Below are positions 1-7,602 of a stretch of DNA of 8,586 bases, piece by piece (position 1 is the first letter of the stretch; the number at the start of each line of letters is the position of its first letter). Source of the DNA: an uncultured Bacilli bacterium (GTDB lineage Bacteria > Bacillota_I > Bacilli_A > RF39 > UBA660); the NCBI GenBank assembly GCA_944371545.1, contig CALVXT010000164.1, positions 1 to 8,586 of the forward strand. Direction: 5' to 3'. Position numbers and translations under genes: made by a program. The notes beneath the pieces were generated by a model that had not been told where the DNA came from, made no database searches, and saw nothing but the letters and a program-made list of their open reading frames with translations.

Positions 1-3000
1 TATCAACACCTTGTAATTTATAAACCATTTGAATTTCTTTTAAGATGTATTCTTGAGCAGTAATTGGGTCAGTTACAGCAAGTAATTCTTTTGGAGAAAT
101 AACTCCTTCAGTTAATTTATCACCTGCTTCAACCATGTCCCCATTATTTACACGTAATTTCATGTTGTAATTTGTTACATGTTCTCTTGTTTCTACATCA
201 TTTTCTACGATAATTCGATATTTGCCATTTTCCTCTTTAATTGAAGCAACTTTACCACTAATTTCAGAAATTGTTGCTTTTCCTTTTGGATTACGAGCTT
301 CAAATAATTCTTCAACACGAGGAAGACCTTGTGTGATATCGTCTCCACCAGCAACACCACCTGAGTGGAATGTACGCATGGTAAGTTGGGTACCTGGTTC
401 ACCAATTGATTGAGCTGCCATAATACCAACAGCTTCACCTGTTTCAACAACATTTCCTGTTGCCAAGTTACGACCATAACATTTTTGACAAACACCGTTT
501 TCGGTTTTACATGTTAAAATGCTTCGAATTTCTACTGTCTTAATACCAGCATCTGTAATCTTTTTCACAAGGTTTTCAGTAATTTGAACTCCTTTGTCTA
601 CGATTACTTCTTTTGTTTCTGGATGAATAACTTTTTGAGCTGTGAAACGACCTAAAATACGTTCAGCAAGTGGTTCGATTACACTGCCATCTTTATCATT
701 AATTAAATCAGAAACTTCTACTCCGTGAATAGAACCACAATCTTCTTCTTTAACAATAATATCTTGAACAACCTCAACTAAACGTCTAGTTAAATATCCA
801 GAGTCAGCTGTACGAAGAGCTGTGTCGGCTGATCCTTTTCTTGAACCGTGACTTGATAAGAAGAATTCAGATACGGTTAAACCTTCTGAGAAGTTTGAAG
901 TAACTGGAATTTCGATAGTTGAACCATCTGGTTTAGCCATTAATCCACGCATACCAGCTAATTGAGCAAAGTTTGATAATGATCCACGAGCTCCAGAGTT
1001 CATCATCATGAACAATGGATTATCAAAGTCATCTTTAGCTATTGCTTTTAATTCCTCTTTAATCTTATCATTTGCTTTTGTCCAAATATCAATTACAGTA
1101 TTATAACGTTCTTCTTCAGTAATCATACCACGTTTAAATTGTTTATTTACTTTTTCTACTAATTCTTTTGATTCAGCAATTACTTCATTTTTTGTTTTAG
1201 AAGGAACGATATCAGCAGCAGAAACTGTAATACCTGCGATTGTTGAATATTTGAAACCTAAGTCTTTTAATTTATCAAGGAATATACTTGTTTCTGTTGT
1301 ATGATAACGTTTAAAGACTTGAGCAATAATCTTACTTAAATCTCCTTTTACAAATGGACTTGTTAAAGGCATTTTTTCAATTTCTTCTTTAATATTTGTA
1401 CCCATTGGTAAGAAGAATTTTGCTGGTGTAATTCCTTCAATATTTTCCTTACTTGCTTCATTAACATAAGGATAACTATCTGGTAAAATTTCGTTGAAGA
1501 TAATCTTACCACAAGTTGTTACTAAGTATTGTTCTAATTGTTCTTCTGTAAATAACTTATGTTTGAATGATTTTGCAGGTAAGGCAATTCTGGTATGAAG
1601 AGTAATCTCTCTTCTTTCATAAGCCATCAATACTTCATTTGGGTCTTTATACACTTTACCTTCGTGTTCTTCTCCAGCTTTTTCTTGAGTTAAATAACAG
1701 TTACCTAATACCATGTCTTGTGATGGCGTAACAATTGGTTTTCCATCTTTTGGATTTAAAATATTTTGAGCACCAAGCATTAGAATACGAGCTTCTGCTT
1801 GAGCTTCTTCAGATAATGGTACGTGAACAGCCATCTGGTCACCATCGAAGTCGGCATTAAATCCTGTACAAACAAGTGGGTGTAAACGAATAGCTTTTCC
1901 ACCAACTAATTTTGGTTCAAATGCTTGAATACCTAAACGGTGAAGAGTTGGAGCACGGTTAAGCATTACAGGATGTTCTGTAATAACATCTTCTACTACA
2001 TCCCATACACAATCATCTTTTGTATCAATTAATTTTTTTGCTCCTTTAATGTTATGAGCAAGACCGCGTTCTACTAAACCATGGATAACATGTGGTTTAA
2101 ATAATTCCAAAGCCATATCTTTTGGAATACCACATTGATACATTTTTAAGTTTGGTCCAACAACGATAACGCTTCGTCCTGAGTAGTCAACACGTTTACC
2201 AAGTAAGTTTTGTCTGAAACGTCCTTGTTTACCTTTTAACATACTAGATAAACTCTTTAAAGGTCTATTTCCAGCACCTTGAACACTTCTACCACGACGA
2301 CCATTATCTAATAAAGAATCGACTGCTTCTTGAAGCATACGTTTTTCGTTTTGAACAATAATTGTTGGAGCACCTAACTCTAATAATTTTTTCAAACGAT
2401 TATTTCGGTTAATAATTCTTCTATATAAATCATTTAAATCACTTGTAGCAAATCTTCCACCATCAAGTTGAATCATTGGACGTAAATCTGGTGGAATAAC
2501 TGGAAGAGCTTCTAAAATCATCCATTCAGGACGATTGCCACTTTCTTGGAAAGCTACTAAGCAATCAAGTCTTTTTACTAAACGAATTCTTTTTTGACCT
2601 GTAGCATTCTCTAATTCTTCTCTTAATTCAGCTACTTCCTTATCAATATCTACTTCTTTTAAAAGAGTTTGAATTGCTTCTGCACCCATGCCTACTTTAA
2701 AACTGCTACCATATTTTTCATAATAAGCACGATATTCTTTATCGGAAAGAGTTTGTTTTTTCATTAGAGGTGCACTACCAGGGTCTAAAACTACATAGCT
2801 TACAAAATATAATACTTCTTCCAAATCTCTTGGGCTCATGTCTAAAACTAAGCCCATTTTTGAAGGAACGCCTTTGAAAAACCAAATGTGAGAACAAGGA
2901 GCAGCAAGTTCAATATGCCCCATCCGTTCACGACGTACTTTTGATTTTGTAACTTCTACACCACAACGGTCACATACAACATTTTTATAACGTAATCTTT

Positions 3001-3196
3001 TGTATTTTCCACAAGAACATTCATAATCTTTGGTTGGGCCGAAGATTTTTTCACAGAATAAGCCATCACGTTCTGGTTTTAATGTACGATAGTTAATTGT
3101 CTCGGGTTTTTTAACTTCTCCATAAGACCAAGAACGAATTTGTTCAGGACTTGCTAGTCCGACTTTTATTCCTTTAAAATTGTTTACTTCAATCAT
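1..3196 (-). CDS. rpoC: RNA polymerase beta' subunit, 3' end cut by the window
   Basis: This is the beta' subunit of cytoplasmic RNA polymerase, which with beta forms the catalytic cleft. The frame is open from ATG at 3196 to the left edge, about 1065 codons without a stop; B. subtilis RpoC is about 1199 residues, so roughly 130 C-terminal residues lie outside. Visible landmarks are the N-terminal zinc site (Cys60, 62, 75, 78), the catalytic loop [12 protein letters not shown] with Mg-binding Asp449, 451 and 453, the bridge helix (about 775-810), the second zinc site (Cys820, 896, 903, 906) and the trigger loop with QLTMRTFH (Met940, Arg941, His944). There is no large insertion in the trigger loop, unlike E. 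coli. The bridge helix reads [14 protein letters not shown], where most bacteria have STHGARKGLADTAL. The start ATG overlaps the rpoB stop in ATGA and has a strong ribosome site, so expression is presumably coupled to rpoB. Identification is certain; the end is not seen. Confidence 0.99.
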   Translation of the reverse strand, partial: MIEVNNFKGIKVGLASPEQIRSWSYGEVKKPETINYRTLKPERDGLFCEKIFGPTKDYECSCGKYKRLRYKNVVCDRCGVEVTKSKVRRERMGHIELAAPCSHIWFFKGVPSKMGLVLDMSPRDLEEVLYFVSYVVLDPGSAPLMKKQTLSDKEYRAYYEKYGSSFKVGMGAEAIQTLLKEVDIDKEVAELREELENATGQKRIRLVKRLDCLVAFQESGNRPEWMILEALPVIPPDLRPMIQLDGGRFATSDLNDLYRRIINRNNRLKKLLELGAPTIIVQNEKRMLQEAVDSLLDNGRRGRSVQGAGNRPLKSLSSMLKGKQGRFRQNLLGKRVDYSGRSVIVVGPNLKMYQCGIPKDMALELFKPHVIHGLVERGLAHNIKGAKKLIDTKDDCVWDVVEDVITEHPVMLNRAPTLHRLGIQAFEPKLVGGKAIRLHPLVCTGFNADFDGDQMAVHVPLSEEAQAEARILMLGAQNILNPKDGKPIVTPSQDMVLGNCYLTQEKAGEEHEGKVYKDPNEVLMAYERREITLHTRIALPAKSFKHKLFTEEQLEQYLVTTCGKIIFNEILPDSYPYVNEASKENIEGITPAKFFLPMGTNIKEEIEKMPLTSPFVKGDLSKIIAQVFKRYHTTETSIFLDKLKDLGFKYSTIAGITVSAADIVPSKTKNEVIAESKELVEKVNKQFKRGMITEEERYNTVIDIWTKANDKIKEELKAIAKDDFDNPLFMMMNSGARGSLSNFAQLAGMRGLMAKPDGSTIEIPVTSNFSEGLTVSEFFLSSHGSRKGSADTALRTADSGYLTRRLVEVVQDIIVKEEDCGSIHGVEVSDLINDKDGSVIEPLAERILGRFTAQKVIHPETKEVIVDKGVQITENLVKKITDAGIKTVEIRSILTCKTENGVCQKCYGRNLATGNVVETGEAVGIMAAQSIGEPGTQLTMRTFHSGGVAGGDDITQGLPRVEELFEARNPKGKATISEISGKVASIKEENGKYRIIVENDVETREHVTNYNMKLRVNNGDMVEAGDKLTEGVISPKELLAVTDPITAQEYILKEIQMVYKLQGVD

Positions 3197-3212
3197 AGAT
3201 CTTCCCCCTCCT
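3193..3212 (-). promoter_or_regulatory. rpoB-rpoC junction: internal ribosome site and ATGA overlap
   Basis: AGGAGG (3212-3207), in a longer purine run, lies ten bases before the rpoC ATG (3196-3194). The rpoB stop TGA (3195-3193) overlaps this ATG in ATGA. The ribosome site is built from the Glu-Glu-Gly codons that end the acidic tail of RpoB. This arrangement suggests terminating ribosomes restart on rpoC, which would help equal output of beta and beta'. Confidence 0.85.
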
Positions 3213-6200
3213 CATCTTCGTCTAATAGGGTATCTCCTGGAAACTCTAAATCATCTAAGCTGTCACTCTCAAATTCATCTTCCTCTTCTTCGAAAGGCTC
3301 TTCTACATCTGGGATTTCTTCTGGTTGCATATCTATTTCATCAATTTTAATAATATCTTCTTTTTCTTCTTCTGCTTCAATTTCTTTTAAATCAAGTACT
3401 TCATCATTGTTATTAATAATTTGAACATTTAAGCCTAATGCTTGGAATTCTTTAATTAATACTCTGAATGATTCTGGTACACCAGCTTGATTTACGGTTT
3501 TACCTTTAACTAAAGCTTCATAAACTTTTACACGACCAATAACATCATCGGATTTAATCGTTAAGATTTCTTGAAGAACATGAGCAGCACCGTAAGCATA
3601 TAATGCCCAAACTTCCATTTCTCCAAAACGTTGTCCACCAAATTGTGCTTTACCACCTAAAGGTTGTTGAGTAACTAATGAATATGGTCCAGTTGCTCTT
3701 GCATGTAACTTATCATCAACCATGTGATGAAGTTTTACCATGTACATAACACCAACATTGATTTTATGGTCAAAAGGTTCACCTGTACGTCCATTATAAA
3801 GAGTAACTTTACCGTCTTCGCTCATTCCAGCTTCTCTCATCTCTTCATGAATATCCTCTAAGTTTGCCCCGTCAAATACTGGAGTTGCATAATGAACACC
3901 TAATCTTTTACCAGCCATACCTAAATGAACTTCTAAGATTTGTCCAATGTTCATACGAGATGGAACACCTAATGGGTTTAACATAACATCTACTGGAGTA
4001 CCATCTGGTAAATATGGCATATCTTCTTCTGGTAAAACTAAAGAGATAACACCTTTATTACCATGACGACCACTCATCTTGTCACCAACTTGGATTTTAC
4101 GTTTTTGAATAATATATACACGAATTACTTTAAATACACCAGCTGGAAGTTCATCACTGTTTTCTTTTGTATAGACTTTAACATCATGAATAATACCTGC
4201 AGCTCCGTGTTCAACACGTAGAGATGTATCTCTTACTTCTCTTGTTTTCTCACCAAAAATCGCATGTAATAATTTTTCTTCACTTGTAAGTTCTTGAACA
4301 CCTTTTGGTGTAACTTTACCAACTAGGATGTCGCCTTCTTTAACTTCTGTACCAATTCGTACAATACCTTCAGAATCTAGGTTTTTACGAGCTTCTTCTC
4401 CAACATTTGGAATATCTCTTGTGATTTCTTCAGGTCCTAATTTGGTATCACGACATTCAATTTCATATGTTTCGATATGTAAAGATGTATAAACGTCATC
4501 TTTAACTAAATGTTCGTTTAAGATAACTGCGTCTTCATAGTTATATCCATTGTAGGTCATGAATGCAACAGTCATATTCTTACCTAGAGCAAGTTCACCA
4601 TGGTCTGTACTTGGTCCATCAGCGATTACTTGACCTGCAACAATTTTGTCTCCTTTATGAACTAAAGGTACATGATTGGTACAAGCTCCGGCATTGTTTC
4701 CTTCAAAATTTGCTAAATAATATACATCTTTTCCTTTAGCATTTAAGACAACAATTTTCTTAGAATCGGCATAGTCTACTACACCATCAGCCTTAGCAAC
4801 TACACTACTTCCAGCATATTTTGCTGCGACACATTCTACACCAGTACCAACGATAGGTGCTTCAGCTTTTAAAAGTGGTACAGCTTGACGTTGCATGTTT
4901 GAACCCATTAATGTACGGTTGGCATCGTCGTAGTTCAAGAATGGAATACAACTTGTTGTAATAGAAACTACTTGACTTGGTGAAACGTCGACAAAATCTA
5001 CTTTATCTTTACTTACCATAACGTTGTCGCCATTGTAACGAACGATTACTTCATCATCTACAATTTTATTGTTGTCATCCAAAGCAATATTTGCTTGAGA
5101 AATATAGTAATCTGTTTCTTCATCAGCAGTCATATAATGAACGTCATCCATTTGAACAACACCATCAACAACACGACGGTATGGAGTCATAATAAATCCG
5201 TATTCATTAATTTTTGCATATCCAGCTAAGGAAGTAATAAGTCCAATGTTTTGTCCTTCTGGAGATTCGATTGGACAGATACGACCATAGTGACTTGCAT
5301 TAACGTCACGTACGTCCATTCCTGCACGGTCACGAGAAAGTCCACCAGGTCCTAAGCTTGATAAACGTCTTTTATCTGTTAACTCAGCAATTGGGTTAAT
5401 TTGGTCCATGAATTTAGAAAGTTGTGAAGAACCAAAGAATTCTTTTAATACAGCTGTTACTGGACGGATATTAATTAATGATTTTGGTGTAATATCCTCA
5501 GTTTCTTGAGTCGTCATTCTTTCACGAATAACTCTTTCCATACGAGCCATACCTACTTGGAATTGTTTTTCAATTAATTCTCCAACTTGTCTTACTCGAC
5601 GATTTCCTAAGTTATCGATTTCATCTGTGCTACCAATACCTGCATGTAAATTTAAATAGTAACTTACTGAAGCATATACATCAGGAATAGTTAAGCGTCT
5701 TTCTTCAACACTTTGGTCTACACCTAATATAGGAATAACCTTATCTGGATGATTTTTATCATAAACTTTTATTTCTTGAATTTGATCATATTGATCTAGC
5801 TCTTCATGAATTAAAACTTTATGTAAGCCAAATCCAGCTTGTAGTGCAGGTTTCATTTTTTCTAAAATATCTTTCGTTACAAGAGTATCTTTAGCAACTA
5901 CAACGTTACCATCAGCATCTTTAATATCTTCCGCTAAAGTACAACCAACTAAACGGTCTGTTACATTTAATTTTTTATTAAATTTATAACGTCCTACTTT
6001 AGCTAAATCGTAACGGAAATGATCAAAGAAACGCATGATTAATTGGTTTTTCGCTGAATCTAAAGTAGCTGGTTCCCCTGGTCTTAATTTTTCATAAATT
6101 TCAATTAATGCTTCATCGGTATTTTTCGTACTATCTTTTTCAAAAGTATTTAAAAGATAATCATTTTCGCCAAATACATTTGTAATCTCTTCATTACTAG

Positions 6201-6804
6201 AAAGACCTAATGCTCTTAAGAAAGTTGTAATAGGTACTTTTCTTGTTCTATCGATACGGACAAATATTACGTCACGAGCATCTGTTTCGAATTCTAACCA
6301 TGTTCCTTTATTTGGAATCATTTCACCAGTTAAAATACGACGTCCATTTTTATCAATCTCTCGTTTAAAATATACGCTTGGACTGCGTACTAATTGAGAC
6401 ACGATAACACGTTCTGCACCATTAATAATAAATGTTCCAGAATCTGTCATTAAAGGCATGTCGCCTAAGAAAATTTCTTGCTCTTTTACTTCACCAGTTT
6501 CATGAATAAAAACTCTTGCTTGAACCTTTAAAGGTGCAGCATAGTTTACCATTCTTTCCTTGGCTTCTTTAATTGAATATCTTGGTTCATCAAAGGAATA
6601 ATCCCCAAAATCAATTGTTACATTTCCTGTAAAACTTTCCACAGGAAATAATTCGTCAAAAACTTCACGAATTCCTTCTTCTAAGAACTTTTGATAGCTC
6701 TTCTTTTGAACTTCCAAAAGGTCACTTAGTTCCATAGTATTTTTGCTTTTTGAAAAGCTTCTTCTTGTTCTGTAATCTCCACATTTTTTTAGTTTGTAAG
6801 CCAC
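3193..6804 (-). CDS. rpoB: RNA polymerase beta subunit, complete
   Basis: This is the beta subunit of RNA polymerase, 1203 residues against 1193 in B. subtilis, with all conserved blocks in order. The N-terminus aligns with the Bacillus protein ([20 protein letters not shown]). Other landmarks are [15 protein letters not shown] in the protrusion, the rifampicin region (about 458-485), CPIESPEG (about 508-516), NGYNYEDA with Glu757-Asp758, [12 protein letters not shown] with Lys909 and Lys917 (E. coli Lys1065 and Lys1073), and the C-terminal clamp block from [10 protein letters not shown] to EMEVWAL. The start is GTG, supported by the alignment and by GGGGTGA seven bases upstream. Two things are odd. 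The rifampicin pocket has Lys464 and Asp477 where sensitive bacteria have Gln and His. The last 73 residues (1131-1203) hold 37 Asp/Glu and only 3 Lys, longer and more acidic than the Bacillus tail. The gene has its own likely promoter and overlaps rpoC by four bases. Confidence 0.99.
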   Translation of the reverse strand: MAYKLKKCGDYRTRRSFSKSKNTMELSDLLEVQKKSYQKFLEEGIREVFDELFPVESFTGNVTIDFGDYSFDEPRYSIKEAKERMVNYAAPLKVQARVFIHETGEVKEQEIFLGDMPLMTDSGTFIINGAERVIVSQLVRSPSVYFKREIDKNGRRILTGEMIPNKGTWLEFETDARDVIFVRIDRTRKVPITTFLRALGLSSNEEITNVFGENDYLLNTFEKDSTKNTDEALIEIYEKLRPGEPATLDSAKNQLIMRFFDHFRYDLAKVGRYKFNKKLNVTDRLVGCTLAEDIKDADGNVVVAKDTLVTKDILEKMKPALQAGFGLHKVLIHEELDQYDQIQEIKVYDKNHPDKVIPILGVDQSVEERRLTIPDVYASVSYYLNLHAGIGSTDEIDNLGNRRVRQVGELIEKQFQVGMARMERVIRERMTTQETEDITPKSLINIRPVTAVLKEFFGSSQLSKFMDQINPIAELTDKRRLSSLGPGGLSRDRAGMDVRDVNASHYGRICPIESPEGQNIGLITSLAGYAKINEYGFIMTPYRRVVDGVVQMDDVHYMTADEETDYYISQANIALDDNNKIVDDEVIVRYNGDNVMVSKDKVDFVDVSPSQVVSITTSCIPFLNYDDANRTLMGSNMQRQAVPLLKAEAPIVGTGVECVAAKYAGSSVVAKADGVVDYADSKKIVVLNAKGKDVYYLANFEGNNAGACTNHVPLVHKGDKIVAGQVIADGPSTDHGELALGKNMTVAFMTYNGYNYEDAVILNEHLVKDDVYTSLHIETYEIECRDTKLGPEEITRDIPNVGEEARKNLDSEGIVRIGTEVKEGDILVGKVTPKGVQELTSEEKLLHAIFGEKTREVRDTSLRVEHGAAGIIHDVKVYTKENSDELPAGVFKVIRVYIIQKRKIQVGDKMSGRHGNKGVISLVLPEEDMPYLPDGTPVDVMLNPLGVPSRMNIGQILEVHLGMAGKRLGVHYATPVFDGANLEDIHEEMREAGMSEDGKVTLYNGRTGEPFDHKINVGVMYMVKLHHMVDDKLHARATGPYSLVTQQPLGGKAQFGGQRFGEMEVWALYAYGAAHVLQEILTIKSDDVIGRVKVYEALVKGKTVNQAGVPESFRVLIKEFQALGLNVQIINNNDEVLDLKEIEAEEEKEDIIKIDEIDMQPEEIPDVEEPFEEEEDEFESDSLDDLEFPGDTLLDEDEEGEDL

Positions 6805-6808
6805 GATT

Positions 6809-6815
6809 TCACCCC
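6809..6815 (-). promoter_or_regulatory. Ribosome binding site fixing the rpoB GTG start
   Basis: GGGGTGA on the minus strand has its last GG of the GGGG run seven bases before GTG at 6804, the usual Bacilli spacing. The codons after GTG (Ala-Tyr-Lys-Leu) align with the Bacillus RpoB N-terminus, so the GTG start is well supported. Confidence 0.85.
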
Positions 6816-6879
6816 ATCCAATTTCTATTTTTTGAAAACTCTTTTAACGTCAAAAAAACTAACACGTCACCAATTTATA

Positions 6880-6908
6880 ATTTTAACAACAATTTTTTTA
6901 GTTGTCAA
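6880..6908 (-). promoter_or_regulatory. Probable sigma-A promoter of rpoBC inside the end of ybxB
   Basis: Minus strand: perfect -35 TTGACA (6908-6903), a 17-base spacer, and TAAAAT (6885-6880), five of six matches to TATAAT. The -35 lies in the last Val-Asp-Asn codons of ybxB. The predicted start near 6873 gives a leader of about 68 bases before the rpoB GTG. The site also forms an 8-base dyad, TTGACAAC (6908-6901) with GTTGTTAA (6890-6883), which includes one G-U pair as RNA, around a 10-base loop. No U-run follows it, so it is not a terminator; it may just be chance in AT-rich DNA. Confidence 0.7.
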
Positions 6909-7494
6909 CGGTTTTCGCACGTACAATATAAAAACCTTTATCTTTATTAATCACCTCTAGCTTATATCTATCTTGAATTTCTTTCATAATACTTTTTACC
7001 CCTTGATCTTTTCGAATCACAAACCATAATTCGCCATTTTTTTCTAAAAAGTTTCTTGCTTCCAAAAGAATTTTTAAAACAACCTTTTTCCCGGCTCTTA
7101 TAGGAGGATTCGTTACAATCAAATCATATTTTTTGGTAACATTTTCATATGCATCGCTTAAAAAAGCCGTTCCTTGCACTTTATTTTTTTCGATATTTTT
7201 TTCACACAAATGAATCGCTCTTTTATTTACATCTGTCATATCTACTGAGCAATGAAAATGTTTGGCTAGAACTATTCCAATAAACCCATAGCCACAGCCA
7301 ACATCTAATATAGAAGAAACTTCTTTTTTTTCTTTCAAAATTGTATCGACTAAAAGTCTGCTTCCATAATCAATGTGATTTTTAGAAAAAACTCCTAAAT
7401 CACTAAAAAAAGTGAAAACGCTCCCCTCGTTTTCAAAATCTACTTGCCTTAACTCGCTTTTCAGATTTTGATTATTTGTAAAATAATGTTCCAA
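6898..7494 (-). CDS. ybxB: Class I SAM-dependent methyltransferase, YbxB (RsmC/RlmG-like) family
   Basis: This 198-residue protein belongs to the small RsmC/RlmG-type methyltransferases, whose characterised members methylate guanine N2 in rRNA. It has the single catalytic domain and lacks the N-terminal half found in E. coli RsmC. Visible motifs are VFSKNHIDYGSRLL (35-48) before the fold, the SAM loop LDVGCGYG (63-70), an acidic residue at Asp88 after strand 2, and the catalytic NPPIRAGKK (129-137). It ends in GFYIVRAK, as YbxB does in B. subtilis (GYYIIKAK), where the gene also sits just before rpoB; this conserved position supports the name. The start is TTG: it gives EHYF directly after the initiator, as in homologues, an in-frame TAA lies just upstream at 7510-7512, and GGTGAT precedes it at the right distance. 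A promoter lies about 40 bases upstream. The exact rRNA target cannot be read from the sequence. Confidence 0.93.
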   Translation of the reverse strand: MEHYFTNNQNLKSELRQVDFENEGSVFTFFSDLGVFSKNHIDYGSRLLVDTILKEKKEVSSILDVGCGYGFIGIVLAKHFHCSVDMTDVNKRAIHLCEKNIEKNKVQGTAFLSDAYENVTKKYDLIVTNPPIRAGKKVVLKILLEARNFLEKNGELWFVIRKDQGVKSIMKEIQDRYKLEVINKDKGFYIVRAKTVDN

Positions 7495-7497
7495 GAA

Positions 7498-7503
7498 ATC
7501 ACC
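7498..7503 (-). promoter_or_regulatory. Ribosome binding site fixing the ybxB TTG start
   Basis: GGTGAT on the minus strand is complementary to AUCACC at the 3' end of 16S rRNA, and its GG lies seven bases from the TTG at 7494. This supports TTG initiation. There is no in-frame ATG or GTG between the upstream TAA (7510-7512) and the conserved EHYF residues. Confidence 0.7.
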
Positions 7504-7530
7504 AGTCCATTAACGTTTAACTTTACTGAT

Positions 7531-7559
7531 ACTTTAGCAAAAAAAAGAAACGATGTCAA
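7531..7559 (-). promoter_or_regulatory. Probable sigma-A promoter of ybxB, overlapping the terminator
   Basis: Read on the minus strand, a perfect -35 TTGACA (7559-7554) is followed by exactly 17 bases and TAAAGT (7536-7531), four of six matches to TATAAT including the first T, the A and the last T. The predicted start near 7524 leaves a leader of about 30 bases before the TTG start at 7494. The -35 lies in the terminator loop and at the edge of its 3' arm, and the U-tract forms the promoter spacer. Only 46 bases separate the hairpin from ybxB, so a promoter has to be about here if ybxB is not fed by read-through. No start-site data are available. Confidence 0.65.
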
Positions 7560-7579
7560 TTCTTTATCGTCTCTTTTTT
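7541..7579 (-). terminator. Intrinsic terminator after the surface-protein gene
   Basis: On the minus strand, 24 bases after the TAA of the surface gene, AAAAAAGAGACGAT (7579-7566) pairs with ATCGTTTCTTTTTT (7554-7541) over 14 positions with one G-U pair, around an 11-base loop. The 3' arm runs into a T-run of eight before GC. The A-tract and U-tract extend the stem, so the G/C-containing core is short (about GAGACGAT). The hairpin is nearly symmetrical and could also stop plus-strand transcripts, but no plus-strand gene ends here. Confidence 0.85.
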
Positions 7580-7602
7580 AATAACTTAGCAAAATTTTAC
7601 AA

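Noticed and set aside
222..413. Plus-strand 63-residue open frame.
   Set aside because: It is antisense to conserved rpoC sequence and has no ribosome site or recognisable motif.
205..495. Minus-strand 96-residue open frame.
   Set aside because: It lies in another frame of rpoC, across the conserved second zinc site and trigger loop; its Leu/Val/Gln-rich translation is a shadow.
6829..6860. Possible hairpin in the rpoB leader, TTTTTTGA pairing with TCAAAAAA.
   Set aside because: Eight mostly A-T pairs around a loop of about 15 bases; no U-run, riboswitch or L10-type leader feature is visible.
6847..6869. Two direct copies of TGACGT, 17 bases apart, in the rpoB leader.
   Set aside because: A six-base repeat in AT-rich DNA, with no symmetry or further copies to support an operator.
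6750..6950. Plus-strand 66-residue open frame across the ybxB-rpoB gap, rich in Phe and Asn.
   Set aside because: It is the complement of A-rich coding and promoter sequence; its hydrophobic look comes from T-rich composition.
7532..7594. Near-repeats CTTTAGCAAAA and ACTTAGCAAAA on each side of the terminator.
   Set aside because: They could look like target-site duplications, but they are imperfect, AT-rich, and enclose only the hairpin.
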